Notes under the pieces: generated by a model
The model's database searches: none
Seen by the model: only the letters and a program-made list of their open reading frames with translations
What the model was told of the DNA's origin: nothing
DNA from: Paramecium sonneborni
Lineage: Eukaryota > Ciliophora > Oligohymenophorea > Peniculida > Parameciidae
Assembly: GCA_905182985.1 (NCBI GenBank)
Contig: CAJJDN010000078.1
Coordinates: 95,453 to 159,452 of the forward strand
Direction of reading: 5' to 3'
Length of the DNA: 64,000 nucleotides
Part shown: positions 26,332 to 37,792 of the stretch, one piece after another
Position numbering within the stretch: the first letter of the stretch is position 1
Layout of the letters: every line of letters begins with the position of its first letter
Translations under genes and position numbers: made by a program

Positions 26332-27402
26332 TCAACAAACTAGTTTTCTCCCAATAATCTTATCATTACTTATTGCTTTAATGAGATGATCTATAAATCA
26401 ATTTATATTGAATACCAAAAGTTCTGAAATCAGATTCTGCTCTGATAAAATGTGTTATTATTAATCTTAGATTGGCACCATAAAAGTCTTCTTAAAACTC
26501 TCCATAAAGATGAACTTCAATTGTTTGAGGTGTATCTAAAAAATATGGATTATATCCAATTGATAAAACCCCACCATATTTTACATTTTCAAGATAAGTT
26601 ATACCTGCATATACTCCTGGCAATAAACTTTTAGTTAAATTTTAAATCTCTTCATTTATCTATAAATTAGCTTATATTAAATATTATAAATCATTACCTG
26701 TAGGTATTCCAAGCATTGTTCCTCCTCTATTTCTTCCATGAATTATTTTACTTGTAAATTCTATTGGATTCAATTTTACAAATGTATTCCAATATTAAGT
26801 TGCTGCATTATCACATTCATTCACTTTGTATTATTCTGCTGAAAAAATCGGTTTTGTCAGAAATTTAAAATCTTACCAAGGAAATGTTTCCCAAGATTCA
26901 ACAAAAATAATATTCTTATTTTATAATAATTGATTCCAATAATCCTTGTCTTTAAGTTTATGATTCTTGAATAAAACTACTTTCAAATCTTTTTTAAGTA
27001 ACTATTCACAATAATCTAATCTTGGATCTATAAATATTCCACCTTTATCTTCATCTGTAAATTCTTCCCATTTCAAGTAAGGAAAGTGATTTTACAGTTA
27101 TTTAGAATATTGAGAATAGATTATTGGTTAAATATTTTAGGATTCCAGAAACTATACTAAATCAATTCTTTATGATTTTTACATGTTTCTATAGCTCCTA
27201 TTTAAGGTTTTATAATGCATAAATTTTAAATTAGTAAATCTTGAGTTTCTAAAAATTTTTGGGGATTCTCCTAAACATCATTCAAACCTATGATTACATA
27301 AATTCGATAAATTTACTTAAATTTAAATCAGGATTTTACTTTTTTAGTATTGAAAAAAGAAGACTATTGAAATCTAGAATGATCTCACAATTTATATAGC
27401 AT
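26332..27402 (-). CDS. RFK: Riboflavin kinase with an extra N-terminal domain, 310 aa
   Basis: Start at 27402, stop TGA 26332-26334. Five introns (27364-27388, 27288-27316, 27064-27095, 26671-26697, 26391-26415) give exactly 311 codons. The C-terminal half (about residues 165-310) is a flavokinase fold: KIIHGRNRGGTMLGIPTAN, LPGVYAGITY, SIGYNPYF, TIEVHLYGEFQEDFYGA, LRLIITHFIRAESDF. It converts riboflavin plus ATP to FMN. The PTAN core is recreated by the 27-nt splice, which supports it. The first ~160 residues (SLNDVQENPQKF, IDPRLDYCEQLLKK, FVESWETFPWQDFKF) are an extra domain I cannot assign with certainty; an HAD-like phosphatase remnant is possible but no DxDxT is seen. Confidence 0.85.
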
Positions 27403-27451
27403 TTGCTGATCATATATATTAAAAAAAATATACCATAAATAAAAATATAAA

Positions 27452-27700
27452 ATGAATTTTGGAAAACCAAGAAGTGCATCTTCCGGATCAACATGGGAAA
27501 AACTTAAAAAGTCAATTTACCCTACTAATAAAGCAGAAAGAGAGAAGAGGAAGAAGTAAATTCTAGATGTTGCAATTTTTGTTGCTTCAATTGCAATTGT
27601 TAGTGTATTTGAAAAAAGAATTCAAGCTCTTCTTAAAGTTGATAAATCAGAATTAACTTAATTCAGTAACATGTAACAATCAATGCATGCAGCCTATTGA
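27452..27700 (+). CDS. Small single-span membrane protein, 82 aa
   Basis: ATG 27452 to TGA 27698-27700, no intron, 83 codons. The N-terminus is basic and polar (MNFGKPRSASSGSTWEKL), then a strongly charged patch KAEREKRKKQ precedes a hydrophobic helix DVAIFVASIAIVSVF and a charged C-terminus. This layout suits a mitochondrial inner- or outer-membrane accessory protein, and its neighbour 22 bp downstream is a complex I factor, but no family is recognised. Codon use (Gln as TAA, frequent AGA) matches neighbours. Confidence 0.72.
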
Positions 27701-27722
27701 TTAATAAAAATAAATAATATAT

Positions 27723-28088
27723 ATGATTCGTAAAATTGTGACCTCTATAAATAAATTTCGAAGAGTCTATGAAGATTAAAAACTCGGTAGACAACTGATA
27801 GGAACTGATTAGCATGGTAATCTCTACTATTAATATTACGATTAAAATGGAAAACCCACTCGAAGAATGAGTGAAAGAATTGATAAAATGGCACCATTTG
27901 TAGATCCATTATGGGAAGAATGGATTAGACATCAAAGAGATAAACCATATACTGAAGAAGAAAAAGCAGAACTAGAAAAATAATAACAAGCATATAAAAC
28001 TAAAGTCAATTAATATGAGTAAAAAGATGCAGAAATGATGAAATAGTTTAAAAAATCAAACAAAACATGGAATGCAAATAACAAATGA
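27723..28088 (+). CDS. NDUFA12/NDUFAF2-like mitochondrial complex I protein, 121 aa
   Basis: ATG 27723 (MIRKIVTSINKFRRVYE) to TGA 28086-28088, no intron, 122 codons. The signature is LIGTDQHGNLYYQYYDQNGK then RRM, then the block MAPFVDPLWEEWIRHQR, followed by RDKPYTEEEKAEL; these match the B17.2 / B17.2-like family (NDUFA12 and the assembly factor NDUFAF2), in which a GTD..GN.YYE core precedes a P..W..WL..R segment. The basic, amphipathic N-terminus suits mitochondrial import. Subunit versus assembly factor cannot be decided from sequence alone; the retained DP-WEEW form leans to the assembly-factor side. Confidence 0.8.
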
Positions 28089-28130
28089 AATCTAACATTT
28101 AATAGCATAAATATATATATATTGCTTAAT

Positions 28131-28344
28131 TCATTTAATTAAAGAAAAGAGTTTTTCTTCATATTCCTTATCTTTAATTTAATATATCAATATCTTCTTT
28201 GAGCTTTCTATTATTATTATAATCATTATTTTTGATTTATCATCATATAAATAAAAGTACATTTTCTAAGTTTATTCTTATTTTAAGGAATACAATATAT
28301 ACTTTTTATTTTGAATGATAAGAATAAAACATATAATTATTCAT
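28131..28344 (-). CDS. Tentative small protein, about 61 aa
   Basis: Minus-strand ATG at 28344 (MNNYMFYSYHSK), one possible 28-nt intron, stop TGA 28131-28133, 62 codons spliced. The C-terminus (KILIYQIKDKEYEEKLFSLIK) is protein-like, the rest is low complexity. It fills most of the 380-bp gap between two firm genes. No family; the call rests only on an open spliced frame. Confidence 0.3.
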
Positions 28345-28465
28345 TTTTTTATCAAAAATATAAAAATACCTTATTAGAAGTTTTTATTTATTAACTACTA
28401 TATTATGGTGATAGTGGTTTTATTAAAAAATATAAATATGAATTATTGTCATTTAATGTGTATTT

Positions 28466-31400
28466 TCAATAAAATAAAACTACATTTGATTGAACATGAC
28501 ATTGATTCGAACCAAAGTTTTCAATAGCTTTTGATAATTTTGTTTACAGTGCTTATATAATCTTTTGAAATAAGATGAACTTTTTTTGACAAAGTATGAA
28601 TTGTTATTTGATATCCAAAATTATTTAATAGAGTAATAATAATGACATAAGTATTATAGAACACCATCCTAAAATATCTTCATAAAATAACATATCTTGA
28701 TGAGTATCATGCATAAGTATAATCAAAGTTATAAATAGTGATAATAGTAATACACAACATTCACTTATTAATTATTTTCTATATTCTACTGTTGAAATGA
28801 TTGGTTTATAATTAAATAAATAAATGACTTAAATGAAGCTTAAAAAGGATATTGATAAACTTTAGCAATAAGGGAAAGATGAGCAAAAAGTTACCAAAAG
28901 CATAAAAATTGTCCTTTTTATCGTTGTAAATAGTTTATAAAAGTGTGTACAAGAAGTTGTACCTATTTTTAAACCATCAAATAAAGATCCGCATTTTCTA
29001 ATATAACTTTTTTATTTTAATAAATTTGTATGTTTAGCTAACATAGAATAGTATACAAATAATAGTGAAAAGTGAAGAATATTTAGAAAAATGGCTAAAT
29101 ATAAGTTAATTGCAATAAAAAAGTTATTCTTTGTAGTAAAAAGCAATTTTATGTCAAATAGATTTAAAAATGAAAAAAAAAGAATGTCATAAGTTAAAAT
29201 CATATGAGCTGAGATAAATCCTGAAAAGTATAATTTGTTCAATACATAATGACATGATGATTAAATGTATAATTTCATATGCAATAAAATTAATTTTATT
29301 TTTAATAGGATCGGATCATCATCATCTTCCTTAATTCCTATATATAATTTTTACACAAATGCTAAACACAATTTAGCGAATGGATACAAAAAAATTGCAA
29401 AAACAATTAATATAATTAAGAAAGGATAATTTAATAAGCAATAAGAGTAGTAACCATCCTTTTTAATTTTTACAGGTAGAAAATTATATTGTTCTAATTC
29501 TTTTGGTGATAAAAATTAAAGGGCTATTTATTAAGTAAAATTTTAAAAATACTGCAATTATGCAAATTTAAATAAGTTAAAATATTGTTATAAATTATAA
29601 GGTAAATTTACATTAATATATTTTAAGAATGAAAACATTTGAATTAGATCAACTGCATTATAAACAACTTCAATAGTTCCAGTTAAAAACGTTACTAAAC
29701 AAATAAATCCAAAAATATAAAATAAGGTTTAATTAAAAGAAATCAATATTTCATTAAAAACTTCTTTCCATTCATCAATTAATAATACATCAAATATTTA
29801 AAATGTGATAAAAGATAAAATAATATTTTTTTTGCTTTTGTTTTTAGATTTCTAAACTATAGTAACTTCCATTTTATCTTTTTTACAACTATTTAAGAAC
29901 TGAATATTAATTTCCATAATTCTATGCTGCAAATTGTCAATTTAAGTTATATTCTATTTGACTATTATGAGAGATTAATTAATTTAGCAATTTTACAATT
30001 TAATGATAGGTACTATTTCTGAATCTGAATTTAAAATATGGTTTTTAAACTAAATAATAAATTGTTTAGAAGGTGATTAATGATTGTCCTCTTAATAAGA
30101 TGCCTAAATATCCCCTTAAATAAGAGTATCACAATGACCATTTGTACAATAATAACCATCTTCAATTTAACATATAGAAGAGCATCCATCTCCATTAATT
30201 TCATTTCCATCATCACATTATTCAACTGCTGTAATGATTGAGTCTCCACATTTTGAAAAGCATAAATTATTTTAAAAATCTGTATAATATCCAAGATTAT
30301 TTTCACATAAATCACATTATTAATAATTTAAGTTATTGATTTTACAAGACAAACAGTTATTAGGATGATAAATACAAGTTTGGCATTCAAGATTGCATTA
30401 TTAACATTAATTATTCAAGTTTAAAAAATATCCATCTCTACAAGTCCTACAAATTTTATCAGTAAAACATTCAATACAATTACCACTACATCTTAAACAT
30501 TAAGATGGCTATCCAAATATATTAATGCAATAATAACCCTTTTATATAGTGCAATTAAAACAGCCATAGGTATTACCATTATCACATATTTCTCCATATG
30601 TCCATATTCTATCTTGACAATCTTAGTAATTGCAAATATTAATATATTTATTCATAGGATTCTTACAATCTATACATCCTTCATTAAATAATTATATTTA
30701 TTATTCGCATTAGTAACATCTAAATTAATCACATTTTAAACAATTTAATGGACATTTATTGCAAGTCTCATTAAATAAATAATATCCATCTACACAACTA
30801 GTACATTTTTATTCGTCTAAGCAAGTAAGACAAGGTAATTAACATTAAAGACAATCATAATCTTTAATATAGTATTGTATTTAACAGGAAGTACATTTGT
30901 CTTGACTCAGACAATTTTCACAAGAATCTTAACATTTAACACAACTGTAAGTTTCATTTAAATAGTAACCATCTTCACATATTATGCAATATAAAGCATT
31001 CTTACAAGATAGACAATTTAAAGAACATTACTTTATACATTATCCATTAATAAGTTAATAGTCTTCTGATATACAACTCAAACAAAATTCTTAATTTTAA
31101 CATGTTGAACATGGGATTTGACATTGTATACACTGAAATTATTCAATATAAAATGAATTATCTTCACAAGTTAGACACTAAGATTAATTCAAACATGTGA
31201 AACATGGAGGATCACATTTTTTACAAATACCAGATATAAGATAAAATTATTCAGAAATACATGTTACGCAATTTTATTATGAATTGCATAATAAACAAGG
31301 AAATTCACACTAAATACAATCTCCTTGATCTAAATAATAATAATTAGTAACACAGCTTTAACAATTTGATCCTGATGTACAAGTTTAACAGTGTTCTGGA

Positions 31401-31688
31401 CAATCGACACAATTTTCAGATAAATCAACAAATTATTTCTATGAAATGCATCCTAAGCATGATGAATTATCATCACATCCAATACATCCCGGATTGATAA
31501 GACAAGTTTAATTAGGCTAGTACCCATCACAATAAGGAGCTTGATTAAAATAACAACGACACTAGTGTGAAGAACCATGACAAATACAAATATCGGATGG
31601 GCAAACTTAATTTGTAAGAGTTTTTACTATATAAGAATTAATATTTACAATTCAAGTAATAAGCATGAAATATAATGATAAGAAGCAT
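28466..31688 (-). CDS. Cysteine-rich multi-pass surface protein, 1066 aa
   Basis: Start at 31688 with a signal peptide (MLLIIIFHAYYL), one 22-nt intron at 31627-31648, then one uninterrupted frame to TGA 28466-28468; 1067 codons. Residues ~20-500 hold about two dozen CxxC-type repeats (for example CIGCDDNSSCLGC, CLTCEDNSFYI, CKKCDPPCFTC) like furin/growth-factor-receptor or TNFR-type cysteine-rich arrays. A short EGF-like/Notch-type segment near residue 495 reads CDDGNEINGDGCS. The C-terminal ~500 residues carry six or more membrane spans (YIFGFICLVTFLTGTIEVV start, LIILIVFAIFLYPFAK, YLAIFLNILHFSLLF). This furin-repeat plus polytopic design is a large ciliate family of unknown role, probably sensory or adhesive at the plasma membrane. 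Confidence 0.85.
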
Positions 31689-31730
31689 AAATGTATTGTT
31701 CAACAAAATATATAATATTAAATTTATATT
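31689..31730. promoter_or_regulatory. 42-bp shared intergenic between two divergent starts
   Basis: Only 42 bp separate the minus-strand ATG at 31688 and the plus-strand ATG at 31731. Any promoter and both 5' leaders must be shared or lie inside the coding regions. No motif beyond AT-richness can be defended. Confidence 0.5.
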
Positions 31731-32087
31731 ATGAATGAAACTTTAATTATTGCATAATTAAAACAAAGATTCTCTTAACCTAATCAATTGTAAAGAGGAT
31801 ATGATGAATTGTTAGCATATATTAAAAATAATGATATCTCATTTGAATTAATGTTAATGAAAATGAAATTTGAGGAAAAGTTAAAAAAAAATGAATAAGC
31901 TTTAAAAACATGGTAATTTTTCTTAATTATAAGAAGCAATTTTCTCTTGTTCTTGTAACCAAATTCTTAGGAATTACATATTAAGAAATTAAACATTCTC
32001 AAATAACTACAATATTTCAAGGAAATTTCAGATGAATTATTGATAATTAAATAACTATTTCCTTAAGTTAATTTAATGCAAATATGA
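31731..32087 (+). CDS. Hypothetical protein, 118 aa
   Basis: ATG 31731 (MNETLIIAQLKQRF) to TGA 32085-32087, 119 codons, no intron. Two or three amphipathic helices (FELMLMKMKFEEKLKKNEQA, KKLNILKQLQYFKEISDELL) separated by a more hydrophobic FFLIIRSNFLLFL stretch that may be an unspliced intron or a short membrane segment. No family recognised. Confidence 0.5.
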
Positions 32088-32102
32088 TTGAATGATATAA
32101 TT

Positions 32103-33660
32103 ATGTATATATCTAAACTTATTTAAATGCTTTATTAGTAAATTGAGGATTAAAATTTTTATTATTTTGACTTACAAACTTTCAATAAGCATTTGATATT
32201 ATATAATTAATCTATATCTTAATATGGCATGATTAATTTAATAAAATAATTCCTCTTATTAGTTTTTATATAAACAGTTCATACATGGGCAAAAACTTCA
32301 TATTTGTGCTTAAGAATTAGTAATAAAATAATTAAATCAAACAATAAAGTATATAATAAAAAAAAATCCAAAAAATTAATAAAAAGAAAAAAAATAATCT
32401 TGATTAAAAAACAGCCATTAAATGATATAAAGCATAATTTTAATTAGTATAACAGAGGTTGAAATATAATATAGAGAATAATAATTAAAAGATGGAATAA
32501 ATCATAATTTAAGGAGTATAGAGAAATTTGTACAAATGCATAATAAATTGACTCAAATTTTTGAATGAAAATTACTAAAAAATACAAATTGGTGTTTCCA
32601 TTTGCAATTAGTATAAAAAAAGGAAATTAAATTCTAGATAAAATAAATACATCGAAAACTTTAAATGTATAAGATTAATTCAAAACTAATTTCTTGAAAA
32701 AACAGACGAATTTTTGATTCCAAAGGTTAATAATGTAAATGTTGAGAAAAGTAATGATTCTTCTTCAGAGATTTAAATAAAAATATAACTATTTACATAT
32801 TTATATAAAATAATTAGTAGATTGAAAAGGAGGCTAAGATTTCAAAAAAGGGATTTATTATATTCATATCAAAGCAAATAAGTCAGAAATAGTTAAATAA
32901 TTTATTCAATAAAGAATGAGTATTAAGTGAACTCTAACACTCCTACTATTCGAGAAAGTGATAAATTTAATCAGAAATCAATGAAGAATGAGAAAGCGAA
33001 AATTAAATAATTTAACTAATAAAACTGAAATTTATTATCTCGTTGATGATTAGAACAAAATGAAAGAATATAAAAATCATATCATTGATTAAGAAGATAA
33101 AACAGAAGAGAGAAGGAAAGAAGAAGAAATTAAGATAAATATAATTTTGGAAAAATGAAGAAGATAAATCTTTAGAAAGTGAATAAAGAAATCATAAGAC
33201 TAATACCAAAGTATTCTACTACATTTAACAAAACTGAAAAGACTATGATTTATAAGTAAAAATAAACCATCATTAAATCTTATTTTTATTAAGAAAATGA
33301 CATCTAATTTTTGTAAAATTAATCAAAGTTATGATAGAATTAAATTACTGTAAAACAATGATGGAAGTAATTGCTTATTGAAAATGAATGTTTTAATTCT
33401 CCATTTAGTTAAGGGGGAGATCAATTAGATGGAGATTTTTTTAAATTTTGAAATGATGGAAATAGTGGTGAAGAAGAAACTGAACATGATTATTAAAACT
33501 CTGTTGAAGCTATTATATATTTAATTTTTATATAAGCATCTGGTTGAAAGTAGAAGAAAATTTTGGAAAATTTGAAATCCAATATTAATGATTTTGTGAA
33601 TACTTTTTTGACTTTTAAAATATTATTGAGAAAGATATCCCCCTTATCTGAGACATATTA
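32103..33660 (+). pseudogene. Decayed gene with frameshifts and in-frame TGAs
   Basis: Protein-like pieces follow one another in changing frames. One is 32103-32460 (TVHTWAKTSYLCLRISNK), extended by a plausible 28-nt intron near 32449-32476 to a TGA after KLTQIFE. Another is 32560-33030 (ICNQYKKRKLNS, FLEKTDEFLIPKVNNVNV), in another frame with no GT..AG available for the shift. The last is 33380-33690 (GGDQLDGDFFKF, NDGNSGEEETEHDYQ). Within that last piece TGA occurs at two sites where tryptophan would fit (after DFFKF and after FIQASG). The charged C-terminal piece and Lys-rich middle give no family. Frameshifts plus in-frame stops mean it is most likely a dead gene; dense sequence errors are the alternative. 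Confidence 0.55.
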
Positions 33661-33819
33661 ATAGAATAATAAGTTTGTGAATATTGATTTTTAAAATTTT
33701 TTCTCAATTTCATATTTCATCAGAATTTATTTTTACGGGGTCTCATCTAATTTTAGCTAACAAACTTATTCAAAATCGGAATTCAAGACTTTCTAAAATT
33801 GTAATTTTTATTAACAATT

Positions 33820-35683
33820 ATGAATCCAACTTAAGTGGTACCTCAACCAGAATAAAAATATGGATTAACTTTAAGCTTCAAGAATCTGAACTACATTGTT
33901 AATCAACCTAAAAATGGATAAACTCAAGGAAGAATGATATTAAATAATATATCTGGAATTTGTCCTCCTGGATAAGTTACAGCTATTCTTGGAGCTTCCG
34001 GTGCAGGAAAAACTTCATTACTTAATATTTTAGCTTAAAGAATTTCAATCAAAGCGAATGTTTAAATTACAGGAGATATTTTGGCAAATGGAAATCATTA
34101 TGATAGCGAAAAGTTTGCTACATTTTCTGGTTATGTGATGTAAAATGATATTCTTTTTGCCACTCTGACAGTAAAAGAAACTTTAGAGTTTGTTGCAAAT
34201 TTGAAATATACAGATGAAAGTTAAAAAGTCTAAAAAGTTAATTATGCTATCAAAACTTTAAAATTAGAAAAATGCTAAAATACTCTCGTAAATATTAATA
34301 ATTTTACAATAGATTGGTAATGAGTTGCTAAAAGGAATATCAGGAGGAGAGAGAAAAAGAACATCAATAGGAGTTGAATTAGTAAGAGATCCTTAATGTA
34401 TTCTCTTAGATGAACCAACATCTGGTTTAGATTCATTTACTGCTTTTGTTATTATGTATTCTTTCTTTATTATTTAGAAATCTTTTAAAAAAATTATCTA
34501 TTGTTTCAAAGAGAACCATTGTTTTCACTATTCATTAACCTAGTTCAGATATATATTTATTACTTGATCAAATATTTTTACTTGCTAAAGGAAGATTTGT
34601 TTATTAAGGTCCTAGAATCAAAATGCTTAATCATTTTCAATCCATTGGCTATGAATGTCCTAAAAATGCTAACCCATTAGATTATTTTATATCTATTATG
34701 TAGAATGAAGAAAATAGATTATCAGATATTTAAAATCTATTTCAAGGCTATGATAATCAAATATAATCATAAATTTAATAATAATTATCCACAATTTTAC
34801 CCTAAAATATATTAAATGAATAATATTAAGCCAACTTTTAATAATAGGTGATTTAGATCTTAAAAAGAGGTATTCTTAACGTAAAAAGAGATAAAATATT
34901 AGTAAGAAGTAGAGTTGTTATGGCTGTATTTCTAGGATTATTAGTTGGAGGTATTTTTTGGGGTGCTGCTAATGAACCTGGATTTAAGGGTACTTAAAGT
35001 ACAACAGGAGGACTTTTCTTTCTTGTTATGAGTAGTTTTATGACTGCATTAAATCCTGTTATCGTTCAATTTCCTTCAGAAAGAGATGTTTTTTTAAGAG
35101 AAGAAAATTCTAAGCTCTATTCAACATTTGCATATTTTGTTGGAAAGAGTTCTATAGAAATACCATTTTTAATTGTCTTCCCCATTATTTAATAATTAAT
35201 ATGCTATTGGATGATAGGTTTAAATGATTAAACTGCTAGTACTGTTGTAATTAATATTTTTGTTTGTATTTTACTTGGATTAAGTGGAAATAGTTTGGGT
35301 ATGATAATATTGTAATTTTAGGATTGATGGTTGGATCTATGTTATCTGATGCTAAAAATGCATCTGGAATAATTCCTGTAGTTTTGATGCCTCTTATAGC
35401 TTTCTCTGGTTTTTATGCTAATCAATCTTTGTTTATGGATTGGATAAGCTGGTTACAATATTTAAGTCCTATGAAGTATGCTTTTGAAGCTCTAATATAT
35501 AATGAGTATGATACAAGAAGAGATGAATTTAAAGTAAAAACAATAGAAAATTAAAACCCTATTGAAACATTTTCTTTGGATTTTGGATTATGGAATAGTA
35601 TTTATGTTTTGATCGCATTCCCAATATTTTTTAGATTTCTATCCCTTATATTTTTATATTTGGGAAGATCTAGATAGTAATGA
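33820..35683 (+). CDS. ABCG-family half-transporter, copy 1, 597 aa
   Basis: ATG 33820 (MNPTQVVPQPEQK) to TGA 35681-35683, with introns 34288-34312, 34456-34477 and 35299-35321 (25, 22, 23 nt); 598 codons exactly. The ATPase domain comes first, as in ABCG/White proteins: Walker [10 protein letters not shown] near residue 58, signature [10 protein letters not shown] near 165, Walker [14 protein letters not shown] near 190, switch His in IHQPSSD. Six membrane spans follow from ~residue 350, with [15 protein letters not shown] and [15 protein letters not shown] near the end. ABCG half-transporters dimerise to export lipids, sterols or drugs. Substrate unknown. It heads a tandem pair. Confidence 0.95.
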
Positions 35684-35828
35684 TTGATAATTAATGTGTT
35701 TTATTTATCTTATAATATAAAATTTTTAATGATCAGAATTCATAATAATATAATTCTGAGAATTATAATTTGTGGAATAAATTTTGGAAAATAAGACTTC
35801 CAAAATTTATTATTAAAAAATTTATAAC

Positions 35829-37707
35829 ATGAAAACAACAGAAATTGTACCTGCCTATAATAAGGAAAGTACAAATAGCGTAACATTGAGCTTTTAAAAT
35901 TTAACTTACTAAGTTAGTGTTAAGAATCAGTATGGAGATTTGGAAAGTAAAGGAATCCTGAATAATATATCTGGTATATGTAAACCAGGTTAAGTTACTG
36001 CAATACTTGGAGCTTCTGGAGCTGGAAAAACATCATTATTAAATATTTTAGCAAAAAGAATTTCTCCTGGTGGAAATGTAAGTTTGATGGGAAACATTCA
36101 TGCAAATGGCTAACCATATAATAGTGATAGATTTTCTTAGTTTTCATCTTACGTTATGCAAAATGATGTTCTTTTTGGAACTCTAACTGTGAGAGAAACT
36201 TTAGAATTTGTAGCAAATTTAAAATATTCAGATCCGCAATAAAAGATTGAAAAAGTTGATTATGCAATAAAAACTTTGAAGTTAGAAAAATGTTAAAATA
36301 CTCTTGTAAAAATAAATTATTATGATAGATTGGTAATGCTATGATTAAGGGTATATCAGGAGGAGAGAGAAAAAGAACATCAATAGGAGTTGAATTAGTA
36401 AGTGATCCATTCTGTATTTTATTGGATGAACCTACATCTGGTTTAGATTCATTTACTGCTTTTGTAATAATGTAAATTAGAATTAATAAAATTATTATAG
36501 AAATTTGCTTAGAAAGTTGGCTCATACATCAGGAAGAACCATAGTATTTACAATACATTAGCCAAGTGCAGATATTTATTTACTATTTGATCAAGTAATG
36601 CTTTTGGTATAAGGAAAATTCATCTACTAAGGGAAGAGAGAAGATATGGTGAATTATTTTAAAAGCTTAGGTTTTGAATGTCCAGCACATTCTAATCCAT
36701 TAGATTTTATAATGAGTGTAATGCATCATGAAGATGTTGATCATCCTCATTATTCAACTTTGTTTTCTGGATATAATTAAAGATTTGCTTAAGAAATTGA
36801 AAATGCAATAAATTCCATATAAATCTTATAGATATCTCGATAATCACTTCAAACATCTTTTGGATTTTAGGTAAAAGAAATCTTCAGAAGAGGAATGATA
36901 AATGTAAAACGGGATAAACTATTAGTAAGAGGTCGTATGGTTATGACAATATTTATTGGTTTATTAATTGGAGGCATATTTTGGACAGCTGGTAGTGAAC
37001 CTGGTTATAAAGGAATTTAAAGTACAATCGGAGTTTTATTCTTTTTGGTTATGAGTAGTTTTATGGGGGCTCTCAATCCTGTTTTGGTATAATTTCCAGC
37101 TGAAAGAGAAGTCTTTTTAAGAGAAGAGAATTCTAAATTATATTCAACTGCAGCCTATTTTACTGGCAAAAGTTCTGTTGAAATACCTTTTCTACTAGTA
37201 TTTCCAATCATCTAATAACTTATTTGTTATTGGATGGTTGATTTAAATGATAAAAGTGGAGATATTGTAGTAATCAATATTATTATATGTATTTTACTTG
37301 GTTTGAGTGGAAATAGTTTCGGTATTATAAAATATTAATGATTAGGTTTAATGACTGGATGTATGTTCAATGATATTAAAGCAGCTGCTGGATTTCTGCC
37401 TGTAGTATTAATGCCTTTGGTTATATTTTCTGGTTTTTATGCTAATTAATCTATGTATATGGATTGGATTGGATGGATCCAGTATCTAAGTCCTATGAAA
37501 TATGCTTTTGAAGCTTTAGTATGGAATGAATTCGAAACTAGGGATAATGAATTCAAAGGTGGTGATATTAATAACACAAATCCTATTTCTACCTATGATT
37601 TAACTTTAGGACTTTGGAAGTGCTTGGTCATTTTGACTGCTATAATCTTGTTTTTCAGATTTATGGCATTAATGTTTTTGTATTTATTAAGAGGAAAGTA
37701 ACAATGA
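35829..37707 (+). CDS. ABCG-family half-transporter, copy 2, 600 aa
   Basis: ATG 35829 ([14 protein letters not shown]) to TGA 37705-37707, with introns 36306-36328, 36472-36500 and 37322-37345; 601 codons. Same order as copy 1: Walker [10 protein letters not shown] near residue 61, [30 protein letters not shown], then six spans ending [13 protein letters not shown]. Much of the sequence is identical to copy 1, and all three introns fall at the same codons though their lengths and bases differ (23/29/24 nt against 25/22/23). This marks a tandem duplication after the introns arose. The two could form a heterodimer; this is inference from adjacency. Confidence 0.95.
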
Positions 37708-37792
37708 TATTTATATTTACATATTTATAAAGTTTTTTTGATTTTCTTATAGTCTCTCAAAGCATCTTTTTTATGAAATTAATTTACATATT

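Noticed and set aside
33380..33690. UGA read as tryptophan in a functional gene
   Set aside because: TGA acts as a clean terminator in all firm genes of the window, and the same segment also has frameshifts, so decay is simpler.
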